Below, one piece after another: positions 12,590-25,285 of a stretch of DNA of 64,000 bases. Source of the DNA: Salvelinus alpinus (taxonomy: Eukaryota > Chordata > Actinopteri > Salmoniformes > Salmonidae); assembly GCF_045679555.1 (NCBI RefSeq), contig NC_092120.1:10582305-10646304 (forward strand), read 5' to 3'. Made by a program: the position numbers and the translations under genes. A model generated the notes under the pieces. That model had not been told where the DNA came from and did no database searches. It worked only from the letters and a program-made list of their open reading frames with translations. Within the stretch, counting starts at the first letter, position 1; each line of letters opens with the position of its first letter.

Positions 12590-13460
12590 CACCAGAATTG
12601 AAAATTCCAAAAACTGGGCATTCAGGGCACATGCCTATTGATTTTGTCGTAATATTTGATCAGGGGAACACAGCATTAGCCATGGAAAAATGCATAGAAT
12701 TTCAGGAAATGAGCTTTAAGACCGCAAAATTGGCTCTCAGCTCCAGGGATGGGGTCAATTCCAAAAATGATATTCTAATTAAATTCTCTCCCCCTGTAAA
12801 TTCCATTTAATTCAATTCAAATTCCAGGTCAGTCTTTTAATTCAGAAATAATTCAATTAATCTGAATTCCAATGTTAGGTCAATTACAAGAATTCACTTC
12901 CCAATTTAATATTATCCCGCAAAATTCCACAAATTTAAATTTAATTCCCTATGGCTTTCAGGTTGATCATGTCACTGTTCAGACAGCCTAGCTATACTGA
13001 ACATATAGGAATACAGGTTGAAATTATTAAAAACAAATGATTGATACTATGTGCATAAAATCCATTAACTGGGAAATGTACAAATATAGAATTCCAATTC
13101 AATTCAATTCCAAAGATGAAATGTTTCTACAATTCCAACTCAAAAAGTCCAAAGAGTCTAATTCCAATTCAATTCCATAACCTGAAGATTTTTTTAAATG
13201 TTAATTTAATTCGGGGCAGCAGGTAGGCTAGTGGTTAGAGCATTGGGCCAGTAAATGAAAGGTTGATGGATCAAATCCCCGAGCTGACAAGGTAAAAATC
13301 TGTCGATCTCCCCCTGAACAAGGCAGTTTCACCCTATAGGCCGTCATTGTAAATAAGAATTTGTTCTTAACTGACTTGCCTAGTTAAATTAAATAATAAA
13401 TATATACTTCAATTCTCCACTTCATGAGTGAATTCAAGAATTGAATTGGAATTCCATTTT
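12590..13460. repeat. AATTC/AATTCC-rich low-complexity tract, interrupted by a SINE
   Basis: Dense, imperfect repetition of AATTCCAATTCAATTC and related phrases for about 0.7 kb, split by the SINE at 13214-13393. No coding frame. Confidence 0.75.
13214..13393 (+). mobile_element. HpaI-type tRNA-derived SINE
   Basis: Head GGGGCAGCAGGTAGGCTAGT, B-box region GGATCAAATCCCC, and tail AAGAATTTGTTCTTAACTGA followed by CTTGCCTAGTTAAAT. Same family as 1325-1524 in the other orientation. Its tail resembles the 3' end of the LINE at 38838-43655. Confidence 0.88.
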
Positions 13461-14046
13461 AAAGTTGAATTGACCCCAAACCTGCTCAGCTCCATGCCAA
13501 ATTCATGTAAATTTGCTTCAAAACGGCACATTTTCTCTCAGCTCATGGAAATGTGTAGAATTGCAGAAAATGTGCCTTACGACAGCAACATTTTTTCTAC
13601 ACTGTCAAGATACCTTTCTTCCAATGAACTGTGGGGAGGTCAAAATAATGAAACTGTCCACCAAATGTTTTTATGTTGATTACTTCTACTTATCACTCAT
13701 ATGATAAGGCACCCTGCTCTTTGTGAACCCCTTACACACGTTATTTTAGTCACAGTTACATTGATTTCTGAAGACAATGATACTAAATTGTAGCCTTGAG
13801 ACAGAACTCCAGTGCCTTTTCGCCGTATTAAAATAACCACATAAAGATTGTGCCTGGTGTGAGGGTACTTCAGGGTACTGCTTTCTCTGACTACTTCATC
13901 TAACTAGTCTAGCTAACGATTGGTCCAATGGTCCAATTTATAGAAGGGGTAGAAGTTAGGAAGGAAGGACACTTTTAAACTATATTTTATGACGTCCTAA
14001 ACCAGGCCTCATTCATGAATAATCCAGTATAAGTCAGTAAGTATTA

Positions 14047-14302
14047 GGCCTGTTATGCTATAGCCGTCTCCACGATTTACGATGGAGCTGAGCGGCGACT
14101 AGTGTGGGCAGACTGGAGCTCCGACGTCACATGAAATAAAAAATGATTGATGTCAGCACACAAAGAATAGCCCGCAATTACAAATATCATCGTTCATTTT
14201 TTATAGAATGTTGTGTGACATAGGAGCTCCAGTCCGCTCACAGTAGTCGCCACTCAACCTCATCATAAATCGTGGAGTTGAGTTTAATCGGCTAGTTATA
14301 CC
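14047..14302. mobile_element. long imperfect palindrome (fold-back MITE)
   Basis: Arms of about 90 bp are inverted copies: left CTCCACGATTTACGATGGAG...GACTGGAGCTCCGACGTCAC, right GACATAGGAGCTCCAGTCCG...CATAAATCGTGGAG. A short AT-rich loop lies between. No coding potential. Confidence 0.75.
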
Positions 14303-17300
14303 GTGCATTTGGCAAATAGTAAAATCTCATTAATCAAATGTTCAGGGCAGAACAATATGACAGCTGTTGCCTCTGTCATCATTAGTTCAGGAATTAACAG
14401 AGGTCCCTCCAAGGACAGGGCCATATACATATAAATCCTAGGTTTCTCTTCTGTTATCCTGCTCTCCTCTACCTCTTCTTTCCCCTCAGCTCTTCACTCC
14501 TTTATCACCTATCTCTTCATCCTCTTTCTTTCCTCTGCTCTCCTCATGGCTCTCATGTTCTCTCCTCTTTTCTCCCCTCTCTTCTAGACTCTCTCTTCCC
14601 ATTCTCACTTCGGCAGTTCAGCTAACACTGTCCATGGTGCTGAAATCAACCTTGCCAACCATCTCAGTGCTCTGCTCCCTAAGCGTGTGCGTGTGTGCAA
14701 GTGAGTGTACTCTCTATCCGTGTCTGTACTGATGAAAAAACAAGTCAATGGCCATGTCTTCTTGACTATACTTATGCTACTATAATATACAACATGGGAT
14801 AATAACACAATTAAGTTAATGATAATGACAGTCCATTGAAAGAACACAGTTTACCCTGTTAGCTAAATGTTCAGATTAGGAAAACATTTCATACACATGT
14901 TGGTGGGACATAGAATGTGCTATCACAGCTCAAATGTATAGCTCTGTATTGTTGCATGGTTGTACAGTAAGCAAGGTCTCACTTAAGAATATACTTTTAT
15001 ATACTCTTCATTTTAAAGGGACTTCCTGGATAAAGAATCAAATAAATCCAATCAAATACTGTTTAATACAGCAGGAAGTTTAATACAGTGTACATCAGCT
15101 AAGGGATGTGTCTATTTTCCCTGTTCTCAGCATTTATGGAAGGTGAACATCGCCTGACAAACCATCAGGAACTCATTATCATTGACTCCCTAAATACATT
15201 TACATAATGTGTCGCTAAACTAGGGCAATCTCATTTTAAGATGGATTGCATAATCCTACCCATTATACTGTCCACCCTAATCTAATGATCTTGTACCTGG
15301 GCCGTCTGGATTAGCTCAAATCAAAATGCATCATGATGTCCAGAGAGGTATCCTTAAATGTCCCCAGAGGGTCAGACTGTTTACCAACTCAGGACACATA
15401 CTGGAATACCCTGTACAAGAAAACAGGTGACTGTCTTTTCAATCATGGCCATATAATCATTCTTATCTCGAAATTGACTAAATCACTTCTCACCTGACCT
15501 CTGTCTTTACTGTTTAAACCAATGTGTAGTGAGCATTTAGTTCAAAATTGAAGTCTAACTTACTTATGGAGTTCAATCCATTCATTTCAAAATGAGCCCA
15601 CCATGTCAAACAAATACCACTATTTATTCAAGATAGTTGAATGTTTTATTTAATGATGACAGCCTTGGTAATAACATCAGACTTGGTGATAGGTAGATGG
15701 TTCAGTGCATTATATGACAAATCGTTTTCATTTATGGTAATTTACCATTTTCAAAAATAAGGAAATATGGGCAGCCATTTGTCTACGGTACATTTGGCTG
15801 CTGGTGCCATTGGCTGCCAGCATGGGTCCGATAACAACTTGCTAATGTAAGGACCACAATGGAAATAAGTTGCAAACTTGTTTGTGGTGATCTTAAATGT
15901 TGTGTATCCACTTACACGGCTCAGTTGTGTTTTAAAATGGTCAATTAAATGAAACCAAATCAAAATGTGCTGCCTTAGAGCCACCAGATAAGTTTTTAGC
16001 TAGCTGAGAACCAGAACTAAAGTAATGACACTGCCCTGTACTGAGAAAATCCAAAGTTGCTTATCTGTCTACGACTAGCTGACCTCTGCTACACCTTTGA
16101 CACAGAGAGAGATGAAATACCAACTACAAGCATCTTTGGTGGAAGGATTAAATCAAATCCCACATTTCATATAAAATCCTTACCTAAGCTTTAGGGTGGG
16201 TGTGTTGCAATTCTATCTACTTTCTGATCTTTCAGTCCATCCTAAACCTCCTCTCTTCAAAGTTGTTATCTTGGCACCTCTAAACAATTATCCTTATTGA
16301 CAGGTCCTGCTTATCAGGCCAAAATATGTCAGCTGGAAGATTAGACCTGCCTTCAACAGCTGATGGTGGGCAAATGTGGAAGGATCTACTGAGTATGTCT
16401 TAACATGTCAAGGTAGGCATGACAAGGAAGGGTAGGCAAGCAAGCCCCAACAATAAGACAGATATGTATGGTAGACTGAGGATAACATCAAAGGGGCCAG
16501 CTACCCCAACAAAAAAGCCTTTAAATTAGGAAGTGGGGCCTCTCTGAAAGGAGATGTGTGTGTGAAGTCGTTTCAGCATTTCTTCTGCTGGCAACAATTT
16601 GCCCTTTGTTGATCCTTCTAGCTCTGATCACTCACACACACCTACAGTTCCAAAACATTTCCTCCCCCATTCCGCCAGTGTTTTGCCACTGCCACACCAC
16701 TATAGCAGAGGGAAAAGCAAGGCCACTATCCTCCTGCAGTTAGCCAGTGGTGCAATCTAATACAACCCCTTTATGACCCCAGTTCATTTTACACATATGC
16801 TCACTGACAAGGACTGAGCTCCAACAGGGGGGTTGAAAAGTCCCTTAATAACCTCTTAGGGTCTTCTATCACCTCTTTTGAAACCAAAATGTGATTACTA
16901 TCGATCAGATACTTTTACACAGCATTCCCCTGAGAACAATATTACAGTCATATTAGTATGATTGACTGTGCATTAAAACAGGTCACAGAAGGTTACACTA
17001 TCTTACAGTGTGCCCTAGGGCCATTACCTTCTGATTACAGCCTAGACTGGATGGATTGACTCAATTGTACTGTACAGTAAGAACAGAGAAAGGTATGTCA
17101 CCTCTTCTCATGTCTATGTTTCCAAATAAAACTCAGAATACTTCACAACTGTATCTGTTTCTCGAGTCCAAAAACACATCAGACATATTTATTGACACTT
17201 GTTAGCTTTAAGGGTGCAGAAATGTGCTCTACATGCACCCACTGAATGAGAGGCTGCCAGTGGTAGGAGAGGAAGTGCTTATGTAACACCTTCCTGTGTA

Positions 17301-17832
17301 CCCTTCCTGTGAATCAGCTACCCCCGGCCAAATCAGTAGGCTGGGTCAGAGAGGTTAACCAATGGGGCGCCAAGCTGCTGAGACAGGCACTTAAAAAAAA
17401 AAAGATTTGACAGGATCGGTGGAAGGGGACAGAGGGGAGGTTATGGTTTGCTGTTACTGTAGAGCGGGGATTTAGCGGCGATTAATTATGAAAATCAGTT
17501 GGAGCGAGGGGGGAGAAAAGAGAAAAAGGGAGAGAGGAGGAAGAGGATGTGGACTACAATGAAAGGACAAAGAGGTGATGACAGAGACATATTACAGGCA
17601 TTTGTTTCTTCATTAGAGGCCTGTCTTTAGACTGCTGCAGTGGACAGGAATTAGAACTACATTTCTCCACAGCACTACATGAAGGAGGGAGGGACTGCTG
17701 AGTCCTGAAAGGAACAACCCAGTGCCTCATGAGACTGACCTTGAGAATGATGTTAAAGTAACAGCGAATATCAATTATGATAACATGCAGGTTTGAATGC
17801 AGGTTTGAACTAATTAAACAAATAATATGATG
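14303..17832. other. no gene seen
   Basis: 3.5 kb of intergenic DNA. A pyrimidine-rich tract lies at 14440-14600 (CTCCTCT-type) and a purine-rich tract at 17400-17560 (GGGGGGAGAAAAGAGAAAAA). Open frames below 120 codons show no domain. No recognised repeat. Confidence 0.45.
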
Positions 17833-18481
17833 TAAACGCAGCAAAAAAACAAAATTCCTCTCACTGTCAACTGTGTTTATTTTCACCAAATTTAACATGT
17901 GTAAATATTTGTATGAACATAAAAAGATTCAACAACTGAGACATAAACTGAACAAGTTCCACAGACATGTGACTAACAGAAATTGAATAATGTGTCCCTG
18001 AATAAAGGGGGGTCAAAATCAAAAGTAACAGTCAGTATCTGGTGTGGCCACCAGCTGCATTAAGTACTGCTGTACATCTCCTCCTCATGGACTCCACCAG
18101 ATTTGCCAGTTCTTGCTGTGAGATGTTACCCCACTCTTCCACCAAGGCACCTGCACGTTCCCGGACATTTCTGGGGGGAATGGCCCTAGCCCTCACCCTC
18201 CGATCTAACAGGTCCCAGATGTGCTCAATGGGATTGATATCCGGGCTCTTCACTGGCCATGGCAGAACACTGGCATTTCTGTCTCGCAGGAAATCACACA
18301 CAGAACGAGCAATATGACTGGTGGCATTGTCATGCTGGAGGGTCATGTCAGGATGAGCCTGCAGGAAGTGTACCACATGAGGGAGGAGGATGTCTTCCCT
18401 GAAACGCACAGCGTTGAGATTGCCTGCAATTACAACCAGCTCAGCAAGATGATGCTGTGACCCACCACCCCAGACCATGAC
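17833..18481 (-). pseudogene. truncated Tc1-like element with transposase C-terminal fragment
   Basis: On the minus strand 18032-18478 stays open for 148 codons and reads as the catalytic half of a Tc1/mariner transposase: DMTLQHDNATSHIA holds the second Asp, and SPDINPIEHIWDLLDRRVRA holds the region of the third acidic residue (DD34E type). The DNA-binding half and one end are missing; the sequence stops abruptly near 18481. The left part (17833-18030, AAAAAAACAAAATTCC...TCAACAACTGAGACATAAAC) is the 3' non-coding end. Cannot be autonomous. Confidence 0.85.
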
Positions 18482-18724
18482 GGACCCTCCACCTCCAAAT
18501 CCTCTTTGTTATTGTTCAAGTGACGCGCTGCTGTAACTGACAAGCTGCCTTTCCAGAGTGCACGCTGATGCTGTAACTAGTAACAGGCTGACTACACGGC
18601 TCGTGTCGTGTGCGCAATCGTTGCAAAATACATTTATAAATCTATGTTATTCAATTATTGCACCCACTGCAACAAGTGTCTGCGTTGCCAAGGGCTAAAA
18701 AATAAGTTATATTTCTGACGCAGA

Positions 18725-19100
18725 TCGTGCTGCAAGTCCTGCCTCTCCCATCTCCTCATTGGTTTATAGAAGCAGGTACCCACGTGCCATCTCCTCATTG
18801 GTTATACCCACGTGGGTGACTGAAAGACTAATGAGGTCAGTGGCAGTAATGCACCTAATTTATGAAAGTTGCCAATCGCAATATAAAGTCAAGAGAAGAA
18901 AAAGCCTGGAAGGAGGAGAGATGACTAGAAACGATTCAGTTGACCGTTTTATGTGTGGATTAATTGGCGGAGTAGAGGGCCTTGTGCATTTCAGGTAAAA
19001 TAACAACTCAATGTTTATATCCCAGGACAAATTAGCTAGCAACAGCAAGCTAGCTAAAAAGGACAAAGTAGCTAGCAAGTGCAAGCTAGCTAGCTAAGTT
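18725..19100 (+). promoter_or_regulatory. promoter-like module with duplicated CACGTG/CCAAT pairs and a GCTAGC-rich tail
   Basis: CCATCTCCTCATTGGTT occurs twice (about 18748 and 18787), with CCCACGTG motifs beside both copies, i.e. paired E-box and inverted CCAAT sites. It is followed by an ATG in purine-rich context at 18921, a 25-codon frame (MTRNDSVDRFMCGLIGGVEG...) and a donor-like CAGGTAAAA near 18994, then AGCTAGC repeats at 19030-19095. It looks like the 5' end of a gene captured in a dispersed repeat; no downstream exon was found. Confidence 0.4.
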
Positions 19101-21903
19101 GCCATAAATGTTTAATGTTTTTTGACCTGTCCCCAAATTAATATAATTGTTTCAGAGTTTGGTGTGGGGGGACAAAATACATTTATGCATGATGGCACCT
19201 GGTTTGAGTTCCATGTGAGCCTTGGATAGAGCCACTAGTATTGCTCCAAACGCACATCACTCATTCGCTTACAGCCAGTACTAATTCAACCCCCCCCTCC
19301 CCTCCCAAACATTTATCTACACGAATCACGTAGGTCACCTATTTTGGATTCAAAACAGCGAATTTCGCCGAAAGGTGACTAGTTTGCATCCCTGAATAGG
19401 GCTGTATGTCACTTTGGTCAGGTTACAACCTTTAAAATAAAACAAATAGACATTAATAGACGTTTCAACCAGCTTTAGTCTTCATTTCTAGAGACAGTAT
19501 CATCACATGAGAGAATGAGTGCGATGTCTAATAACACACAGAGGATTTTCACCTTTTCCAGGTCATCCTCTGTACCTCCCCAAAACAATAAACCTATTTT
19601 TGGCTACTGTCCCAGAATGCACCTGGCTGATTGACTGACAGGCTCTTTACTGAGGATGTTAATGGAGAATGCGCTAGTACATTTATATACACCTAAGCTA
19701 ACCCGCTGGCTGAAGCCACGCCAGTAACAAATCATTCCTCACGTTGACAGGTTGCCATCTCTCCTAATTTCCAGCAGACTGTGCCGACATATTTCCATTC
19801 GGTTCGGATTAAACAGCTGAGAAAATGAGCTCCCAATCAATTTTCCAAATGAAAACACTGGGGCCCTGTTCACCCATTTCTCTCCCTACAGAAGATACTG
19901 CCATCCATCTAAAACAGACAAGAGGGTGCACTGGTCCTAGGGGGGATAACTCAGGAAACAACCTGAGCAGGAACAGAAAGCCACAGTAAACTGATGCGCA
20001 AGCACACACACATGTGCGCATACACACACAATCATACACATAATAGCACACAAAGCACACATACACACACTTACTCAAAAGCACAGACTCACACACTTTG
20101 TGAAGTAAGTCACCCTAACGCACACAATAACACAATAAATATATTATCAGCAATATAAACATGATCTATGGTTGTCAAAACAAATCATTAGCCTTGCGAC
20201 CAACCCCTCCCTAAAAATACATGAGTCAGCTGCTCTGTTTGCATACCCATTGATGCACATTATTGATAGCAAAATGTTCAAGGCATTTCAATGAGGGAGC
20301 ATTAATTCTTGTGGTTATCAGTGATAGAGTACGCCAAGAGAGGAGAAAAGCCTTAAAGAAACAGTCAAGACAGAACATTAAATACTAGATACCGTCAGTC
20401 TCAACCAGACTAGTGGCTCAGGAAATGGCATACATGTGGTCATGTAGTCACAAAAACATTTTGAAGTCTGTTTTGTGTCTGTATTTTCTCCCTTGTCTGA
20501 TTCAGCAGCTTAATGCCACGATGGATACCATTGACAAAGCACACATTTCATGAATGAATGCACCACGCTTTCTCTCTCTCACAGTGAGGGTGGCTCTGTT
20601 GAGGGTGGTGCTATCAGGGCTAGACAGGTGTTATTCATAGGGCTGTCTTTATCCCTAATGCGATAAAGGAGTTTATTTTTGGAGGTCATTTTCCTCCACA
20701 GTGTCTGGCGCAGTGAGTGGATCTGGAATATGGCCAGAGCTACCTCTAGTGGAGAGAAATCAGAACTAACTTGTTTGGTATGGGGTTCTTCTGTGCTATT
20801 TTTACTGAATGGTTGGGTAAGGCTGTTAATACACAAGAAGTTCACTTTGTGAGTGCAAAATGGTAGAGATCTGTTACAGTAACAGCAAGTTAATTAACTG
20901 TTCTCTAAAACAATACAGCCTTTGTGGTGGAATTATTGTAATCAAAAGGAGAGACTTTTAGATTTCTTCAAAACAATCAACCTTTATTATTTAATTAGTG
21001 CAGTAATGGAGCTGGTCGGTAACCACCCCTGGAGCTGATCACTGAGAACTCAATCAGCTGGTTTTAGCCACAGTATTTTATAGCAAAGTCCATCCTCCTT
21101 CAGTCTACATGACAAACAACAGATGTATGGAATGGGTCACAAGGTTAAGATTTTGTATGAAAGATACTTATAATTCACAATAGACAGTATCTGCTGTAAA
21201 AACATGAGAACTCATTGTGTAGAGACCGGTGTCTGTCCCCCCAACTCCATACTGGAGCCATCTCCCCCTGGTACCCCAGTACAGAAACATTAACTCATGC
21301 TCTGGAATGCGGTATCACCCAAAGACATCGTAAATCTTCCAGAGGCCCATCCTCAGTAGAACACACACAGATGAGCGTTCTAACAACCCCTTATTCTGTT
21401 GCTTAAAACAACCATTTGATGCAATAAAAGTATTATAACACAATCTTGCATTTTGCTTACACCTTGCAAATTAAAATCACATAGAAAGTCATATCAAAGT
21501 GGGTCAATACAAATAATTGTCTGGAACAAAATGAGTTTATTGTGAAATTGGCTTGGTGCTGCTTTGATGTTTAAAACAGTGATAGAAAATAACCAGATAC
21601 TGTACCCTGGAGGGTAGCCAATAAAGTTTCTGCTTCCAAGTCCAGAGACAGTATGAATGTGCCCTTGAATAGGGTACATAACCTGTTGGCACAGACAAAT
21701 ATGTGGCTGGATAAATTAAAAGTGTGCCTTGGAACAGCAGCAGTTGCCAAACATAGAAATTGAAGTCATGAATCACTATTGCTGCGCCCATAATCCATAA
21801 TCCTAGGACTAAATCTCGAAATCTCCCAATGTACATAAAGAAGATGGGCAAAGACGTCTATGCTGTTCCAGGTTGACATGGACAGCTAACTGTTCCCTTT
21901 GTA
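19101..21903. other. no gene seen (may include tdp2 3' UTR at its right end)
   Basis: No recognised domain or repeat. The last few hundred bases, left of the tdp2 stop, are expected to be its 3' UTR. A 104-codon minus-strand frame at 21537-21851 is hydrophobic but has no family signature and is not called a gene. Confidence 0.4.
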
Positions 21904-23540
21904 TCATTCAGGTGTTGCTTGACTGAGAGGTTTTATGACGAAGGTGCAGAGGAAACCCTTGTGGTTGCTGGTAAAGCCAGCAGTCATCCAACCTCTTCAG
22001 GCCCACCAGGGTCATGCCATCTGGGCTGACCTTTGACCCCTCACCGGCCTGCCTCAGGAAGATGTGGTCGAAGCGCAGGCATGCGGGGAAAGGGAGGTCA
22101 TTGTTGTCATTGGTGACAGAGTCCCAGGTGTACCGGCAGTCTTCCGGCTGGCCCAGGGACTCCCATACGTCACAGATGCTCTCAGGTAGACCGCCCTGGT
22201 TCTTCACCTGGAAACACACCCAGACACGTTGCAGACATACACACGATGTACATGTCAAACACATCGCTCGCTCTCTCACTGTCTCACCTCCCAGTCCCTG
22301 AGGTTGGTGTCTCCCCCAAAGATGACGCTGTGGTCCTGGGGCTGCTCCCTCATTGTCTTCCACACCGTCCTCAGCTGGTTCTGGCGTTCCAGGGATTGGG
22401 GCTTCATGCTCTCCATGTGGGACGTCATCACACACAGCGGATGGCCAAGGAAAGAAACCTGGTCCACGACAGAGAGAGCAGAGAGACACTGAGTAAGGGC
22501 AGAATCATAACTTGAGATCTGCATGTGTAACTTGAGTATCTGTGCACATTTTCTATTACTTAATGACATTTGATGGAATGAGAGATGACAGGAAAAGACA
22601 GAGCAAGGTACAGAGAGTGTTCTTACATGGGCCATAAGCAGGTTTCTCCTCATCTCTGTGGTAGGGTAATTCACTATGCTACTCTCCAGAAGTTGAACTC
22701 TGGACTTCCTCAGCAGTATGGCAGTAAAATAGCTTCTGTCACTACCTGGGATGGACCATATCAACATAACACAGGAAGGATAACCATAAACACAGTCATA
22801 TAAATACATAATTACAGTCATATAATCCACATCTGGCCAAAGAAAAGCTAGGAATTCTCTCAAATGACAAGACTTTATAATGACTGAAAAGGTATTTATA
22901 ATGCTATTGCTTACCCGGCAACAGATGATATGGCTTCAGAACCTGCTGTAAAACCTGGTAAATTGGTGAAATAACCTCTTGCAGTAGCACAATGTCGGGG
23001 TGGTACCTTCAAGGGAGAAAGAACATGAGAAATCAACACAACGCTATTTCACTGCTTAAGATGTTGTTTAATGACTTGTAAACATATCATTTTGTTCTGT
23101 GACTTGACCAGACAGTTAATGAAAAGAAATAACATTGTTTTTGATGGATAATAAAGGTTTATATGTATATGTGCAGTTTTAACAGGGAGGGTAAAAAGCA
23201 TTTACTCCGTGACAAAAGTGAATTCGAAAATTGTGCCGAAGATGAATCTAGGACAGACTTCAAAAGCAATGGGCCAAAATCTCATTAACTGTGACGACTG
23301 TCTCCCTCCGATTAGTCACAGCTTCTCTCCACACAGTGGGAGGGTATATAAGGGTTATGGGAATGACACACAAACTTCTCATCCTAAAAACTATATGACG
23401 AAATGTGTTGTGTGTTGATGTGACTCACTCGATCAGGTAGTCCAGTAGCCTTGAGAGACGTTCCTTGATATCGTTCAGGTCCAGGCCATCTATGTTCCAG
23501 GTCAGAAGGGTGAGTTTTTCTTAGGTTTTTCCTCGTCTGG

Positions 23541-24170
23541 AGATGACTGTGATGACTGATCTGGCTGTTCTGGTGATGACTGTTGTGGAGATGACTGATC
23601 TGGCTGTTCTGGTGATGACTGTTGTGGAGATGACTGATCTGGCTGATCTGGTGATGACTGTTGTGGAGATGACTGATCTGGTGATGACTGGTGTGGAGAT
23701 GACTGATCTGGCTGATCTGGTGATGACTGTTGTGGAGATGACTGATCTGGTGATGACTGGTATGGAGATGACGGATCTGGCTGATCTGGTGATGACTGTT
23801 GTGGAGATGACTGATCTGGTGATGACTGGTATGGAGATGACGGATCTGGTGATGACTGTTGTGGAGATGACTGATCTGGTGATGACTGGTGTGGCGATGA
23901 CTGATCTGGCTGATCTGGTGATGACTGTTGTGGAGATGACTGATCCTAGTGATGACTGGTGTGGAGATGACTGATCTGGCTGATCTGGTGATGATTATTG
24001 TGGAGATGACTGATCTAGTGATGACTGGTGTGGAGATGACTGATCTGGCTGATCTGGTGATGATTATTGTGGAGATGACTGATCTGGTGATGACTGTTGT
24101 GGAGATGACTGATCTAGTGATGACTGGTGTGGAGATGACTGATCTGGCTGATTTGGTGATGACTGTTGTG
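23541..24170. repeat. GATGACTG/GATCTG minisatellite inside tdp2 exon 2
   Basis: About 630 bp built from GATGACTGTTGTGGA, GATGACTGATCTGG and CTGATCTGGT modules in varying order. On the tdp2 strand the main frame reads runs of SSPDQPDQSSPQQ. A single extra C at about 23945 shifts the frame within the array. Plus-strand Met-Thr-Asp-Leu frames are shadows. Confidence 0.9.
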
Positions 24171-24533
24171 GAGATAGCGCTGAAAAGAGCGTGGCTGGGT
24201 TTTGATGCCCTGTAGATGGTTGGGCAGGGTTACGTTGTGCTAGTTTGGGTTGCTTTGGGATAGGTTTGCTCTGGTGTAGGTTTCTCTCGATTAGATTGCC
24301 CTAAGGGTGGGTCAGGTTGCACTGATAGGAATTGGGCTGGGTTAGATTCCTCTGATTGTGGTTGAACCAAGACAGACTGCAATTGGGTAGATGTTCCCAT
24401 CTCTCCCTCCTTGTCCTCCATCTTCTCGGCACTCCTCTTTTTCTTTCCTCTCTTCTTTCTCCGCTTGGAATTTCCAGAGACTGTAACCTGTTGGAGGGAG
24501 TCACTCGTCTGGTTCTTATTGCCATCTGCTGGC

Positions 24534-24761
24534 CTGTTTATGTAGGTGTCATTAGAGGATCACAAGAGAGGTATTAGTTAATCAATTATGAATGGGAAAA
24601 TAGACTGACTTTACAAACTGCCAGACACCTATAATAATATGGCCACTGATTTAGTAGATGCTTTCTTTTATCCAAAGTTATCTCTAACACTATTCAGTGT
24701 TGTATGTGGCTCGTGCAGGAATCAAACCCACCACATACCAGGTGTTGTCACACTGTGCCCC
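24534..24761. other. tdp2 intron 1, 3' segment
   Basis: Sequence between tdp2 exon 2 and the large transposon; no exon or repeat is seen. Confidence 0.5.
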
Positions 24762-25285
24762 TGTTGTGCCGAAAAGCTCCCCCCTGACCGAATTTGCCCC
24801 TCCCCTCGCGTGAACGCGCACGCACTCAATTCTTCATTGCTGCGAATTGCTTGCTAGTTGAGATTTCTGATCACGTTAGACTGCGTTTCATTCAATTTTT
24901 TATGTCATTTTGATCACGGGGGAGGCACTAGTAATGTCTGCAGTTTTCGGTTTGGCTATTTATTTCAAGTGTATTAGTCTATAAATAAATCTCTTTGCCA
25001 AAATTCGTCATCTCTCCCATGTCTTATTCGACTAGTAGTTGGTCTGAAATGTTGATTGCTTGCCTACATTTTACTCCCTCCTCTATGTTTAATATAACAC
25101 ACATACATTCATTATTCATTTCGGTTGCCTATCCTGACGTGAAGTTTGTTCTATAGAAAGTATTTGACTCTGATGTGTTCCACAGAAAGTATTTGACTCT
25201 AGCCACAAAATTAAGGAAATTAGAAGCGGGAGGAGGATTTCGGCAAGCCTATTTTCTTGCCTGCCGAAATTCTCCCCCCCTTTCT
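24762..25285 (+). repeat. left terminal inverted repeat of the 4.7-kb transposon
   Basis: Matches 28916-29440 in reverse complement with scattered substitutions and short indels; examples are CAAAATTCGTCATCTC versus GAGATGACGAATTTTG and GCCTATCCTGACGTGAAG versus CTTCACGTCAGGATAGGC. Confidence 0.9.

Noticed and set aside
21537-21851. 104-codon hydrophobic minus-strand frame as a membrane protein
   Set aside because: No family signature; position fits the tdp2 3' UTR.
23344-23356. TATA box (GTATATAAGG) as an alternative promoter
   Set aside because: It lies within tdp2 intron 2 on the opposite strand to tdp2, with no downstream coding exon; a chance match is likely.
23541-24170. CRISPR-like repeat array
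   Set aside because: Units are contiguous and variable without unique spacers, in a vertebrate gene.
23543-24215. Plus-strand frames of Met-Thr-Asp-Leu repeats
   Set aside because: They are the reverse frame of the minisatellite within tdp2 exon 2; the minus strand is continuous with recognised tdp2 sequence.
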